A stretch of 64,000 nt of DNA, taken from assembly GCA_004794655.1 (NCBI GenBank), contig SMMW01000617.1, forward strand, positions 15,107,501 to 15,171,500, read 5' to 3'. Of this stretch, positions 44,985-57,199 are shown piece after piece (within the stretch, counting starts at the first letter, position 1; each line of letters begins with the position of its first letter). Source of the DNA: Marisa cornuarietis (lineage: Eukaryota > Mollusca > Gastropoda > Architaenioglossa > Ampullariidae). A model generated the notes under the pieces. It was not told the origin of the DNA, searched no databases, and saw only the letters and a list, made by a program, of their open reading frames with translations. The position numbers and the translations under genes were made by a program.

Positions 44985-45110
44985 CTCATCATAATAAGGG
45001 TTACCGAAACTCAAAATACGACGGACGATACAAAAAAACGACAAAAACGACAGAGAGCCGTCCCCTCAAGCCAGTTAGGCGAAGGGACGTCACTCTCAAT
45101 AACATCATGT
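44985..45110 (+). repeat. dispersed repeat family R, copy 2
   Basis: AGCCAGTTAGGCGAAGGGAC and the following GTCACTCTCAATA match the core of copy 1 (5106-5140) at nearly every position. The A-rich stretch before it also corresponds. Confidence 0.5.
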
Positions 45111-45677
45111 CTACTACAAAGTACTACAAAGTACTATTTGTACAAGTCCCTCGTAGTACTGTAAGTTGGTCTGGTGAGGCCATGTGACTGCCGCGTCTAT
45201 CGGTATGCTTCCCCCAGAGATAGGTACCAGTCAAGGGACGAATAACTGACTAAAAGGTTTGTGGTTGCAGAATTATCCGGCGGATACTTGAGGCGAACTG
45301 CTGGAAAGCTTAGAACTGATTTACAGAGTAGAGTAAGCGGGTAAGCATTCTACCAGCTGCATAGTTATCTACAAAATAAGAAAAACTAGAAACTCACAAT
45401 TTTCGCAGTAATTGAGAGATTAAAAAAAAATTTCTTCCGAGGCACAATCTTTTAGAGTAGAAGTGTAAGTGAAATGCAATGGCGCGGACTGTTGTGGAGT
45501 GTGATGAAAGATAGAAGAACGAATAAACCAGCTTATGCAGTGTTTAAATACTTGTTTAGTCTCGTTTTCCCGCTGAGATACCAATATTCCTAATCAAGCG
45601 GGCAAACTGTTGTAGGTCTATTCCCAGCACACAGTTTGTCCCGGAGACCTTATCAGGTTACACGGATGATTTTCTAG
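45111..45677. other. no feature recognised
   Basis: AT-rich, with a short TACAAAGTAC direct repeat near 45113-45135. It may be intron sequence upstream of the exon candidate at 45678. Confidence 0.4.
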
Positions 45678-45843
45678 GCAAGTGGAAGAGACAGTCTTGC
45701 GAAACGTGACCTGGCTTCTGGATGGCTGTGTCACTCCGGACATTCGCTTGTTACAGCTTCAGGGCCCCGTCTGCGACAGCATCAGGCAGTACGTGCAAGA
45801 CAGACGCCTGTACTCAGAACAGTATGAGTGCACGTGCGTGTAC
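45678..45843 (+). CDS. candidate internal coding exon (166 nt)
   Basis: The acceptor GATTTTCTAG (AG at 45676-45677) opens a frame reading QVEETVLRNVTWLLDGCVTP, DIRLLQLQGPVCDSIRQYVQ and DRRLYSEQYECTCVY, up to a possible donor TAC|GTATGTG (GT at 45844). Phase is one leading and no trailing base. Codon choice and the amphipathic residue pattern look like a genuine helical protein segment, in contrast to the repeats after 45890. The donor is of moderate quality. No family is recognised. Confidence 0.4.
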
Positions 45844-45916
45844 GTATGTGTGAACATGGATCTCATGACTAATCCTGAAGGATAGAGGGAGACAAAAGTA
45901 AATAGGCTGATAGGAA

Positions 45917-46659
45917 CACACACACACACGCACACACCTACGCACACACACGCAAACACACACGCACATACACACTCACGCACATACACACTCACGCACA
46001 CACACGCAAACACACACGCACACACACACACGCATACACTCACGCACACACACGCAAACACACACACATACACACACTCACGCACACACACGCAAACACA
46101 CACGCACACACACACACACACACACACTTTAATAAAGACAGGCAAAATGAAAAAAAGGGAAGAGAATTGGAAATCAGTGCGGAAAGAAAGATACAATGAA
46201 GAAAGTCTTGCAAGGAAGAAGGAAGGAAAGGAAACAATTCGGAAAAGGACCCTCCCCCCCAAAAAAAACATAAACCAAAATGCAGAAAGGAAAATAAACA
46301 GAGAAAGCAGCGGAAAAAAAGACAGACAAAAATGGTAGAAAGTTAAAAAAAAGCAGTAAGAAAGAAAATTTTTCGGAACCAAAAGAGGAAAAAAAGAGAG
46401 AATGGAAAAAAATGCATAAAAAGCAAGATAAAACACAATAAAGAAAGAAAAAGGAATAAATGCAAGGAAAAAACGTAGAAATAAAAAAAGAGAGAAACCC
46501 AGACATGTAAAAAAAGAAGACAAAAAAGCAACGGGGGAATAAAGAAAGTACAAGTAATTTGGAAAGATAAAAGAGAAAACAAGGAAAAAGTAAAGCTCTA
46601 GAAACAATGAAGGCTCAAGAAAAAAAGCAATAAAAAATAACGGAGAAAAGCAACAATGA

Positions 46660-46723
<64 letters not shown>
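45917..46723. repeat. CA-rich block, purine tract and (GAAA)n
   Basis: Imperfect CACG/CACA sequence (45917-46128) is followed by about 590 bp of A/G-rich sequence that ends in a perfect (GAAA)n at 46658-46723. The 282-codon Phe/Leu frame on the minus strand is entirely this composition and is not a gene. Confidence 0.95.
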
Positions 46724-46734
46724 CCCAGCCTTAA

Positions 46735-47613
46735 GCACGCCCAAACACCCGCAAGCAACAGTTCTTTGTGCGGCCGAAGGGAGCAGGATTCACTCAACGC
46801 ACAGAGACCCCGCCGTCACGGACGTGCTGTCCGCCCGCCACTCGGACATATTGTTTGTTCAATTATCCAGTAAACGACTGCCTGTACTCCCGGGTGGCCA
46901 TTGTTGAGGTCACGTCCAAAACGAGGCTGTAGTTATGGCGCACAATGGGGCTTGTGTAGGGTGCGTGCCCACACCACACGCTCCCACCAGCAGGCATTCA
47001 GAAAGTGAGGCTGTTGCTTTTCGAAAGTTGCCACTTCAAAAGTCAGTGGACGCTCTCGTGTTTTTTTTTTTTTTTTAAATATTTCTGTTTCATTTTAAGA
47101 TAATTCAGATTTGTTGCTAAGAAGTCATAACGCACCGAGAAAGATTTTTTTTTAAATCTGCAGATCACTGGGAAAGTTCCTGCGTTGTAATTTGTGAGAA
47201 CGAGAACCCATCAACTTTCCTCCGAAGAACTTGTCCAAAGATTTTGTGCTTTGCATCTCCTCTCCTGAAGACCAGCACTTATAACGTTGGTGTTTTTCGT
47301 TCTTGTAGTATTTGTCCAGCCACACTGTTGTCTTGCTGTTCAAAGAAAAACAGTGACACGAAGAATGCAGAGACAAAGGCTAAAAAGGGTTGATTTGGGT
47401 ATCAGTGAGCTACAAACCACTCACTCACTCGACAGCATAGAAATGTATACATTCGTATAGATGTCAAACAAAAAAGTCTTACTATTTATATTTTTGTTTG
47501 GCACAGCCAACCAGCCAAACGACCACCCAAAACCTTCTGTGTATAGGTCTGTGCGTACGTGGGAACGAATGTGTGTGACTGTGAGATTGATAAACGGACG
47601 GAAGGAGGAAGTG

Positions 47614-47614
<1 letters not shown>
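46735..47614. other. GC-richer segment, no gene called
   Basis: 46735-46910 is GC-rich with an open frame ending LSSKRLPVLPGGHC at a stop, but splice signals are poor. The remainder is AT-rich. Confidence 0.35.

Positions 47615-47684
<70 letters not shown>
47615..47684. repeat. (CA)n microsatellite, 70 bp
   Basis: Uninterrupted CA run. Confidence 0.98.
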
Positions 47685-47685
<1 letters not shown>

Positions 47686-49511
47686 CGTGAGCTAGGTTCA
47701 GAGTGGAAAAGGAATCTTCGAATGTGCTTTGAGAACCTGTCGTCTGCTCGTCGATAACTGCACCTGATTGGATGAGCTCTCGCGTCAAAAGAAACAAGAA
47801 AAATTAAGAAGAAGAAGGTATTTAAGTTGATTTGACGAACAGGAACAGCAATGAGTAAACAGATAAAAAAAAATATTATTTTCTTTAACCCATCTGCATG
47901 GCGCTGTCGTTTAATTATCTGAGCATTTATCAGATTAGGTTTAGGATGAAGACCAAGACTTAATTGCCAATCTCTCATCGATTTAAATTAATAATATTAT
48001 TTTATGTTGAACAGACCGCCCCATTAGGCCACTAGACCACTTCAATACAGGACGGAAATGACGTTTTTAACAGCTTTCTGATTGGATCTACGATGCAAGC
48101 TAATCACACACAGCAGTTAAAAGCGGCTGCGCTGGACAACTGTTTCACATCCTCCTCCCCCCCCCATGGGATGGGCAGCGAGAAACGAGCTGATTCATCT
48201 ACAATGAAGCAATCATCACACTTTGTTTATCCTGCCTGAAGGAGTATGCAAGGTGGAGACCTTCTCCTGCACTTGACAAACACATTTTCAAGATCTCTGT
48301 TGTACTGTTGTATAGACGCGTTCGTGTGTACGTGCGCGTATGCTTGCGAAAGAAATAATAATAATAATAATAAAGAAATTGCATGTGTGATTGCATGATT
48401 GCTTGTATGTATGATTAAACGCATGCAGAAGAAGGAAAGAGTCCAAGCAGTTGCTATACAGCTTTTAAAGAGCTGGCGGGTAAAAATCGTTCGTTTGCCA
48501 GCGCAGCACGCGACGACTGACAGTGAAAGGGTTAAGCGTTTTCTTCCCACGAAAGGCAGATTGCTTCCCAGCTGTTCTCGCTAACAGATGCGACTCCCAC
48601 ACCGCACGCGTCTTGTCACGTGACCTGATCTCATCAATTATTGCCGCTCCCTTTAAAAAAAAAAACTTGCAATTACCTAGCGCAATCGAGTGATTCTCAG
48701 GAGATTTCCAATCGACATACTTAATCGGTTTGGGGTTAAAAAGAAATAACAAGAAACCCCGACATGTTGCAGTAATCGACTTGTTAGGAAAGGGTTATTA
48801 GCGATTCCTCTTAAAACTTACTGCTAAGCTTATTGCGGAGGCTAAACTATTAGCCATGGTAAATATACAATACGCTAAATACACGTGCAAACTAGCCTAT
48901 GTCATTTAATGCATGATTTTATCGAATAATTTATTTTGCATTATAAGTATTAAAAAGGACTTATTTAAGAAGAACAAATCTCTCTCTCTGGCATGCATGA
49001 CTGATTTTTACTGACGACAATTTAACTTTAATTTAGTTTAATATATGTTAATTTACTATACCTTTATAGATATCTATATATATATATATGTGTGTGTTTA
49101 TATTGTGTCAAAATGCATTGTCCGTAGAAAGAAACATTGCTTATTTGCAGATATATCCGTATGTTTTATGTATTAACCAACAACTTTCCCAACAGTTTAG
49201 TGTCTCTTGTCTTACTATCTAGACAAACCTCCGTGATTTGATTTACATCTGTAAAACTCTCGGTATCAGCATGCGGCCATAAATCTTCACCTCTTCACGC
49301 ATTCAAAAAAAATTCAGTCTTTATATGCGCACGGGGACACGGCAGTCATTAGAAATTCTGGTTTCAGCGGAAAAGGATCTGGTTTCTGTTTCCCAACTTC
49401 GGAACACTCTCGAGTCACGACTAATTAGGTTAGGATAATGCTAACGACCTCTCAAATCTGGCTTCAGTGAGCCGCTTGCTGATCAAATACTAACGAGGGC
49501 GTCACCAAGAA
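47685..49511. other. AT-rich sequence, nothing recognised
   Basis: Contains short AAT (48356-48373) and TA (49078-49089) runs. The moderately GC-rich stretch at 48460-48620 has no supported exon. Confidence 0.45.
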
Positions 49512-49520
49512 TATATAAAA
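49512..49520 (+). promoter_or_regulatory. TATA-like box
   Basis: TATATAAAA in AT-rich sequence. An ATG at 49564 about 45 bp downstream opens 65 codons beginning MCREIEKKDYLYKLKALLFG. The second half of that frame is SINE-like sequence on the other strand, so I treat the frame as doubtful. Confidence 0.2.
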
Positions 49521-49689
49521 CCCTCAAGTGGATCGAAGAGATTAGCCATTCTTGTGGAAGCTAATGTGTAGAGAGATCGAGAAGAAAGACTATTTATATA
49601 AGTTAAAGGCGTTGCTTTTTGGTATATCTGACACAAAAGTGCTTCAACGTTCGAACGATTTTGCACTCAATGAGAAAAGGAACCCTAGG

Positions 49690-49820
49690 AACCACCCTCC
49701 TCTCTGTCATCCCTGTAACCGACTGTCACATAAAACGAGTGTGCTCCAAGACGAGATTTGAACCCAGACCATATAATCTTCAATGCAATGGTGTGTCATG
49801 GTGTAAAAGGACGTAAACCT
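49690..49820 (-). mobile_element. diverged tRNA-derived SINE
   Basis: On the minus strand TCTGGGTTCAAATCTCGTCT (B box) is followed by GGAGCACACTCG and then ATGTGACAGTCGGTTACAGG. These align with GTCTCGGACACACTG and GCATGTGGCATCTGTTTACA in the two 187-bp SINEs. It is a much older or distinct family member. Exact ends and target duplication cannot be fixed. Confidence 0.45.
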
Positions 49821-50368
49821 GTAGTAATGCTGCGATGGATAGAACGATGGTATCACGTTAACACGTAAACGAACCGAACGAGCTTACTGGACCGACCACA
49901 GGCAGGGTTAGCGATCTGATGACAGTTATGTTTATGGCAGTTCCATAACCTTTAGCGGACCCTGCACCTTGTGCAAAACTGCGGTCGGGTTAGGACGTCC
50001 GGTGATAGCACTATTGAGTGGAACCGGACACCCGAGTTCATTAGGTCCTCTTATTCCACTCCACACACTCAAAGTTTTACGAGCTGGGGGAACAGGAGGG
50101 GGACGATAGGCAGCTGGAATGCTGGCCAATCCCCTGTCTGTTATGTGCTAGCTATGGTAGCGCTAGGACGTAGCTAGACAAAGAAAGTATTTTTGTGTGT
50201 GGATTGGGTATGTTTGACCAATCCTAGGTGAACAAAATGCTGGGAACGTGAATTTTACGTCGTGCCGGACTCCGAAACGTTTCGCCGCAGTCAATTCAGA
50301 AAACATAACTAAAGTGTAATCTGAGTTTTTCTCCTTTGTAACGACAATTTAAACTCTCCTTAAACTTA

Positions 50369-50374
<6 letters not shown>
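49821..50374. other. no gene called
   Basis: A Pro-rich minus-strand open stretch (50129-49932; AAYRPPPVPPARKTLSVWSG) ends at a stop at 49932. It is GC-richer than its surroundings, but no motif or splice pairing supports it. Confidence 0.35.

Positions 50375-50455
<81 letters not shown>
50375..50455. repeat. (CA)n microsatellite, 81 bp
   Basis: Uninterrupted CA run. Confidence 0.99.
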
Positions 50456-50456
<1 letters not shown>

Positions 50457-51139
50457 CAACATATTTGCCGAGGTCAAGTCTCTGTTGTGTGTTGAGTTAA
50501 TATCACAAAAGAGGTTCTCAGTATAGCGACTATACCCAGTACAACTCTGCCAAAAGGTGTGTGTATATATATATATAGGTCTATGTATGCATCTCCGTTG
50601 AAAGGCCAGATCATATGAACACCAGACTGTGCAGCAAAAGATCAGGGATGGCCCTGAGCGTGCATCGAACGTAGACTGTACAACAATTTACTTACAGTAG
50701 GGCAAAGGTAAATGAGACTCGGAAGTTCCAAAAACTTGTGTGAGATGTGATATAGGGTCGCGAGGCGTCGATGAAACACGGAGTTATGTCCCACTTCCCG
50801 CGATCTTCGCTGACGAGTGATCTCCCGGCAGGTGAAGGACTCGGGGGTAATGTTGTGTGGGAAAACAAGGCCCCCCACTGGGTTGGCAGGGTTCGATTTG
50901 CCGGATCACATTTGCTATGAGGGACCAACGACAGAAAATTCTTTGGGGCACATCTTGGGCTGTGGGACTGTTATAGTGGGCGCGTTTTTCCAACCGTGTG
51001 ATAATGAAACTAAGACAAGCTGAGGCTTCAGTGCCCAGCTGACAACTTTGGTGATCTCTCCTCGGCACCTACAACTGGAGGTAATCTAGATTTTATTACC
51101 TGGAGCGGAGTTGAACTAATAATCAAGTATCTTAGTTTA

Positions 51140-51140
<1 letters not shown>
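50456..51140. other. possible old retroposed sequence, unassigned
   Basis: The region has tRNA B-box-like strings in both orientations: GGGTTCGATTTGCCGG near 50889 (plus) and AGTTCAACTCCGC near 51110 (minus). Neither has a convincing A box or body, so no element is called. Confidence 0.25.
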
Positions 51141-51172
<32 letters not shown>

Positions 51173-51181
51173 GCACACACG

Positions 51182-51243
<62 letters not shown>
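51141..51243. repeat. (CT)n-(CA)n-(CG)n compound microsatellite
   Basis: A CT run is followed by CA/CG-alternating sequence and a pure CA run to 51243. Confidence 0.97.
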
Positions 51244-51245
<2 letters not shown>

Positions 51246-51888
51246 CGGATCATAAACTGCGAGTCCTCCCCACACACTCCTCTGACTCGACAAGCCATCG
51301 CAAGAACATTCATCAGAGGGTTAACTGACTTTCCGTACAGTGGAGGCGTGAGGAGCAGATCGTAATCTAAGTGTCATCCCGGACACTTTGCCACGTACGC
51401 GCCAAACTATCTAAGCCAGAAAAACGAGCTGAAGATGGGGGATTGCTGAGCCTGCAAATTGTTGTGGCCCACGCCTTGCCCGCCGATGCCAGAACCTTTG
51501 TACCGTTTTGTCCCGACTCATTCATACTTAGTTTTCGCCCTGAAGAGGCAATTAATGCGATGCTTAATAACATCCTTTACCTCTCTTTGTTATGTTCCAA
51601 CCCCTACCCACCCCCAACGTTCCACCCTCTCTTTCTCTCTTTCTTCCGTGGATCCGTGTTTACTCTAATCCTACAAGTCGACGGGCAGTTAGTCAAGCTG
51701 CAGCTATATCGTTTTTATGTCTTCTATCTGCTTTCTCTTGTTTTGGAGGGGAAAATAAGCGACAGGTTGCCACGAGTCCTCAATTTTGTATTTTGCGGGA
51801 GCGATTTTGCAAGCGATTTCTTCGGATCCTAGAACGGTTTGTCTCACAGCTGGAAGTTAGGTAGACTGCGAATGATTCTTTCAGCAAA

Positions 51889-51891
<3 letters not shown>
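51244..51891. other. no gene called
   Basis: A plus-strand open stretch (51371-51832) lacks an ATG start and recognisable motifs. Its 3' half is T/C-rich. Confidence 0.35.

Positions 51892-51954
<63 letters not shown>
51892..51954. repeat. (TG)n microsatellite, 63 bp
   Basis: Uninterrupted TG run. Confidence 0.98.
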
Positions 51955-51955
<1 letters not shown>

Positions 51956-52534
51956 CAACAGCATTATCACACAGACGAAAGGTCTATCGACTACTCAAGA
52001 GCTGGCAGCAGCACAATGCCCTTTCACGTGTCTTTTCCTCATATATTTTGTTCCTAGCGTCTGGAGAAGCCCTGAAAACTTCTAAAGTGAGAAGGTGAAA
52101 TTAGTCCCTGGCAGCTACTTCATCTTTTCTCTCTCTCTCTCTCCAGAAAGCCTAGTGTATGACAGCCCCTGAAATACTGAATTCTTTAGAATAATAATCA
52201 TGTTCTAGCTCAAAATTCAACATCTAAGTCATCTGCTTTGACTACATACACGAAAATTAAAAAAGGTAATTTAATAAATGTATGTCTCAGTAAAGATTAA
52301 GTGCTATAGTAAGAGACAGTTGCAAAATACGGATATTTCCATTTAAAACTCCTAAATCTCTTTACATGCCAATGTTTGTAATATAAAGAAAAATACTCAA
52401 CTGACACATGACTTTATCATCTGTCTGTTACAGCCGAGGAAGAATAAGAATTGTAAATGTGATTATATTTTTTATGCCACCCTGGTCACAGCTTACGAAC
52501 AAAGCTTAAAGTTTTCTTTTTTGGCTAAATTAAC

Positions 52535-52565
<31 letters not shown>

Positions 52566-53021
52566 ACAGGAGGGATCCCTTAAAATGCTTTGAATGTGAA
52601 AGGTGGTAACAAATGCATTTTAGATGTTGAAAAAACGACCGTAAGTTGTCTCCCGCTGGTGCAAAACTAATGAAACGAGAAATTTCGGAATGTTCTTTAG
52701 GCTATTGATGGAATTCACACCAGTTTCATTTTGTGCGTCTGATGAGAAGACGATCTGTTAATTTGCTGAACCGCGAGCGTTTTTTGAGGCTAGATGGCGT
52801 AAAACAACACAATAAATTGACAGTCATGGGAGAAGTGAGAAAACCTGGGCTCCATCTTCACCTTACTTTGCTTTCATTGTTAAAAGAGTTTTGCTGTGTG
52901 CTTGAGTCAAAGCGGATGTCCGCGTCCAAAGGTTTTCTCGTTGGTTGTAATTAAATGTAACTGCATATGTACAACGAAGACGCATAAACGCACACGAATG
53001 CACGAGCAAACACGTACGCAG
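51955..53021. other. AT-rich sequence with (CTTTT)n
   Basis: A (CTTTT)n and T run (about 52535-52565) ends in TTTACAG, an acceptor look-alike. The 71 nt up to GTAAGTTG at 52641 have stops in all frames. Confidence 0.45.
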
Positions 53022-53092
53022 ACGCGTTCGCACACACACACGCACGCACACACACACACACAGATACGCACACTCAAGGTACAGCATACGAT

Positions 53093-53156
<64 letters not shown>

Positions 53157-53157
53157 G
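53022..53157. repeat. CA-rich run and (GAAA)n
   Basis: Imperfect CA at 53022-53063 and perfect (GAAA)n at about 53092-53157. Confidence 0.96.
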
Positions 53158-53489
53158 ACAGAAAATCGTCTAGGGGCCATTAATCTAACTTAGTAGAGAG
53201 TCTATATTTACGCAGTTATCGCTAATTAGTTGCTTGAGAAAATGTAAAATACAACTTGAATAGGCGTTTATTTATTTTATCGCGTTTGAAAACATTGCTG
53301 AGGACACGTGCTTTATCTTTTAAAAATTTTCGTATTGAAATGTCTGATTTGTATGTATGTGTGTTGTTTAGATGCACCTATAGCTGACATTCAGCTTTGT
53401 CTTTTACTCTTTCCAAAACGTAACATTTTTCAAAGCAATGTCTTTACGTTATTGTTTATTTTTTATACCATATTGTATGAGCTTGAAAC

Positions 53490-53575
53490 TAATATTAATA
53501 ATGCAGGGAACTTATATAGCGCAATATCCCAGTCCAATCGGCAGGATCATGGCGCTTTACAAAAAATCAATCAAT
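53490..53575 (+). repeat. hairpin repeat, copy 3
   Basis: After a short AT-rich trinucleotide-like stretch comes GGAACTTATATAGCGCAATA and, about 35 nt later, CATGGCGCTTTACAAA. AGCGC and GCGCT form the arms. Immediately downstream is an A/CAA-rich tail (53580-53640). Confidence 0.55.
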
Positions 53576-53644
53576 CAAACAAAACAACAACAACAACAAA
53601 AAAAAAACAAAAAAAAACAACAAACAACAAACAAACAAATAAGT

Positions 53645-55048
53645 AGACCGATATAAAATTATCAAAGCGTTAAACTGTTTGTCAGCTTTTACAGATGATC
53701 TTTTCACAGATTAGGACGTGCAAGAGGTGCAGATATGAAGCTCGTACTTCAGATCCACAAAGTCAAAAGTAGTAATCTGGGATAACAGCATCTCAATATA
53801 TAACTGGTATAAGTTCTTGTCCACGAAGCAAATCAATCGTTGATAAGCGAGGATCTACGTGATCACGTAGCAAATGCAAAATCTGTACTTGTAGATCAAA
53901 CAGTAGATATGGGAACAAGAAGAGTTGGAGAAAGATACAATTAGACTAAAATAATTGTCTTGTATAACAAAGTCAGTCATAATTAAAAGAGCTGCATGCT
54001 AGCAAAATACTGCAAAAAGATATTAATGGTGTTTCCTTACGTACGGAACGCTGAAGCTTTAAAAAAAATTGATACTGGCAACGCCCCGAAGAATGGTGGA
54101 AGAATAAAACCCTCGTGATTCCTAAGGTCGGTCATAAAAACACAGCAAAAACTAAAACTCAGTCAGTGTTGAACACACTACGCAAATTTAAGTTTAATAC
54201 ATCACGTCCTCAATTTTTTTTGTCATGACATAAAATTGCTATCATTATAAAGAAGCCTCGTTTTGGATCAAGGTCTTGACTGACATGAGGTGAAATAGAG
54301 AAGAGGCACACTTTCCCTTGTCATGGTGAGAGACCGCAATTTGAGTGCAAAGTCAAGGGAACATTTCCTAAACGCAGCCATTGTGACATCGAGAAGATGT
54401 TAGTTTGAAAAGGAGAAGGAAAAGCTCTTCCGTCGTAAACAGGACCAGGTTACAATTAAAGGTCCTGAATCGAAAGGCGAGAGTGATCTTTGCCTGTCTT
54501 AGGTTGGAAATTGCTGAAGGCAGGGGGCCGTCCACCCAGAATCTCCGATGTGTATGTGTCGGAAACCATCGCGCCATCGCGGGCGTCTGACAGGATAGAA
54601 GGTTCTGGAAAGGACTAGGATTTCTACCTAGTTTTTGTATGCCTTTTTAAGGACAACAGAAGCTGATAACAGTGTGCAGAAATCAGGAAGAATTAAATTT
54701 TCAGCTTGAATGAAAAATGTTTCGTAAAACTCGGTTTCCTCTTTAGAGCACAGAAGACCTTAAAAGACATTGGTAATTAAAAACATCAAAATGTCAAGGC
54801 AACCGTTTCATTAGATGAAAAGGTGACTGGCACACTGGGCAAATTTATATGAAATAAAATGTCATGAATGTCCTGAGGAAGTGTATTTGAGAACCGAAAT
54901 AATGTCTGCAAAATTTATTAGTAGAATTTGGTTCTGTATCCTATGCAGCAGAAGGGAGGCACAGCCAAAATTTCTTCTACCAATATCAGTAACTGCTCTA
55001 AATTGTATGAATGTTTGTAAGTGTGTATGATTGTTTGTATGTATGTAT
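53645..55048. other. AT-rich sequence, nothing recognised
   Basis: No supported exon, RNA gene or repeat unit. Confidence 0.45.
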
Positions 55049-55290
55049 GTATGTCTAAAAGTCTCCCATTATCAATAATCTATCTTAAAGTCAATGTAAA
55101 CGTTTATAGTTTAGTCCAGATTTCTTCCGTTATCAGTAACTTGTATCCGTAATGTATGTATGTCCAAACTTTTTCTCCCCTTATCCGTTAACTGTCTTAA
55201 AGTTGTTTTATGTTTAACTTTTCGTTTTCAGTGACCGATATGTATGTTTATCCAAACGTACTCTGCCGTTAATCGGTTTAACAGTTATAC
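55049..55290 (+). repeat. degenerate repeat, about four units of 45-75 bp
   Basis: A GTATGTCCAAACTTTCTCCC-like start and a following RTTATCNGTAAYNTNTCTTA-like part recur near 55049, 55111, 55161 and 55241. Highly diverged and uneven in length. Confidence 0.45.
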
Positions 55291-55923
55291 TTGTAGGAAT
55301 AACAGAAAAAAAGAGCGACACAACAAAAGAACTATTTTATTGATAAGGCCAGCAGTCCTGTTTAAGGTAGTAGTACATTTGTAAACATACAATCTGGCTT
55401 TGCACGGGTCGATGTCTCCTACTTTCAGGTGTGATATATAGTGAACTTTCCAGCTGTCTCTTATTTTACGAGATTTTTATGTGTCGGAGCAGTGAAGAGA
55501 AGAAAAGTGAAAGATTTGACGAACTGTGTGAATGTGATCGGGTTTCAAGCGCCGCCCACCCTCCATGACAACACATCACTGCACACTTATTTATAATACC
55601 ATTTTTGTTGACATTCGAAGCAATGCCTAACGTAAATAATGCACATACAAGGCTTCATCCTGAAAATTTATAAAGCAAAAAATACAAGAATACGTACAAT
55701 TCAAAAAGTATTTATACCCGTCTACATAAAAACGAGAAAAGCGATACTTCAAACATGGTTTTAGTGTTTTGAATCAAAGAATAAACAACAGAGTTAAGGC
55801 AAAAATTGTACGAATATCTAAAATACTCCACAGGGTAAAAATTTCTCTCTAAGGATTGCATAAGTACGGCATAAAATATTATTCCGAAACCAGAACTAAG
55901 ATCAGAAATGGTAGTGTTTTTAT

Positions 55924-55924
<1 letters not shown>
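55291..55924. other. no feature recognised
   Basis: AT-rich, without a supported exon or repeat. Confidence 0.45.

Positions 55925-55969
<45 letters not shown>
55925..55969. repeat. (TG)n microsatellite
   Basis: Uninterrupted TG run. Another short TG run lies at about 56178-56200. Confidence 0.97.
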
Positions 55970-55970
<1 letters not shown>

Positions 55971-56200
55971 TAGTATATGTATAGTGCATTTATATGTTGT
56001 ATATGTGTGCATTGTGTGTGTTTATTCATGAGCGTGCGTGTGTAAGATGCTAGAATAAAAATGCCTGTCTGACAGTGTTCATGCGTGCCTAAGAAGGAAC
56101 ATCAGTGCGTGTGAGTGAGAATAATAGTATGTGCACGAGAGACAAACATGCACTCGTGTGTAGATGTGGATGTGTACATGTGTGTGTGTGTGTGTGTGTG

Positions 56201-57103
56201 TCCTTATTTGTTTGTGTGTTTATTTGTTTGTTTGTCTGCATAGACAAATCTGTATACACGCGTGTGTCTTCATGGGCATGAACACGTGCAATCAGCGACT
56301 AAATTTGCTTCGAAACTGTAAAACTCCAAATATAGCTGAAGGTGCTTCATGATGTTCTACAAACCTCACCTTTCACCGACCAATGGCTTGCTTTATGCTT
56401 TTTGTTGTTGTTCACTTTATTTGCCCGCAGCCAGGACCTTATCGGTTGAAGGTCGTGCCAGAAAATGACACCACGACAATGAACGACATTTAATGGTTTG
56501 TTTTATGTCCGTGATTAAGACTTGTGCTTAGAGAAAAAGAGATTAAAAAGCGTCAAAAGAATGAGGGGGAGAGAGCGAGAGACTGAGAGAGTGGTGGGCG
56601 GCCAAGTTTAATTTAAACCCGAAGGAAAGGAGGAAAATGTCTTCACCTTGAAGTGTGATCCTCTGTCTCAGCTAAATTTGCCTTAAAAGTTCAGACGGGC
56701 TCCATAAAAAACGCGAGTTTGATCGTAGTGACAAGAGACTCACTAGTTGCCCTTTTCTGGTCCGTGACATCAATGATTTAGCAAAAAAGATTCTGAAAAT
56801 GCGGAAAAAGATCTTTTGCTCACAGACTAACAGACGGTAGGTCCACGGAACATCGGTGTCTTGATGGCGGTGAGCCGTTATTGTTAGAATCTCTGTCAAA
56901 GGCCATTGAAGATAGGATTTTTTAGAAAAAAGCTAATAGCATTGGTCAGAGACTCAGGAGAAAACTTTTCCAGGTTGTATGTGGGTGGATGTATTGATCA
57001 CACACCTTTTCCAAGCCCTCTGAGTTTTTTTTATATATAAAGTTCAAAGTATTCCTCCTTAACGCTCCCCTCCTGTTTTTCTCCAAAACTAGTTGACCAA
57101 CGA
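56201..57103. other. no feature recognised
   Basis: AT-rich, with a short GA-rich patch near 56560-56590. No supported gene. Confidence 0.45.
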
Positions 57104-57199
57104 ATTAAAAACCCAGTGCATTGTCAAATTAGAAACACAGTGTACTGAAAAATTAAAAACCCATTGTATTGTCAAATTAAAATCCAAGTGTATTGTTGA
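57104..57199 (+). repeat. 24-bp minisatellite, four units
   Basis: Units at 57104, 57128, 57152 and 57176 are each exactly 24 bp, with consensus ATTAAAAACCCAGTGTATTG then TCAA. There are substitutions but no indels. Confidence 0.93.

Noticed and set aside
45759..46607. 282-codon minus-strand open frame rich in Phe/Leu/Ser/Cys/Val
   Set aside because: It lies wholly in CA-rich and A/G-rich simple sequence. Composition alone explains its openness and hydrophobicity.
47421..47978. 185-codon minus-strand frame
   Set aside because: Its centre is a (CA)n microsatellite and the flanks show no protein features.
50780..51130. SINE suggested by B-box-like strings in both orientations
   Set aside because: No A box at the right distance and no similarity to the SINE bodies recognised elsewhere in the window.
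52570..52640. Exon between (CTTTT)n...TTTACAG and GTAAGTTG
   Set aside because: All three frames contain stops. It could only be non-coding, and the acceptor tract is a microsatellite.
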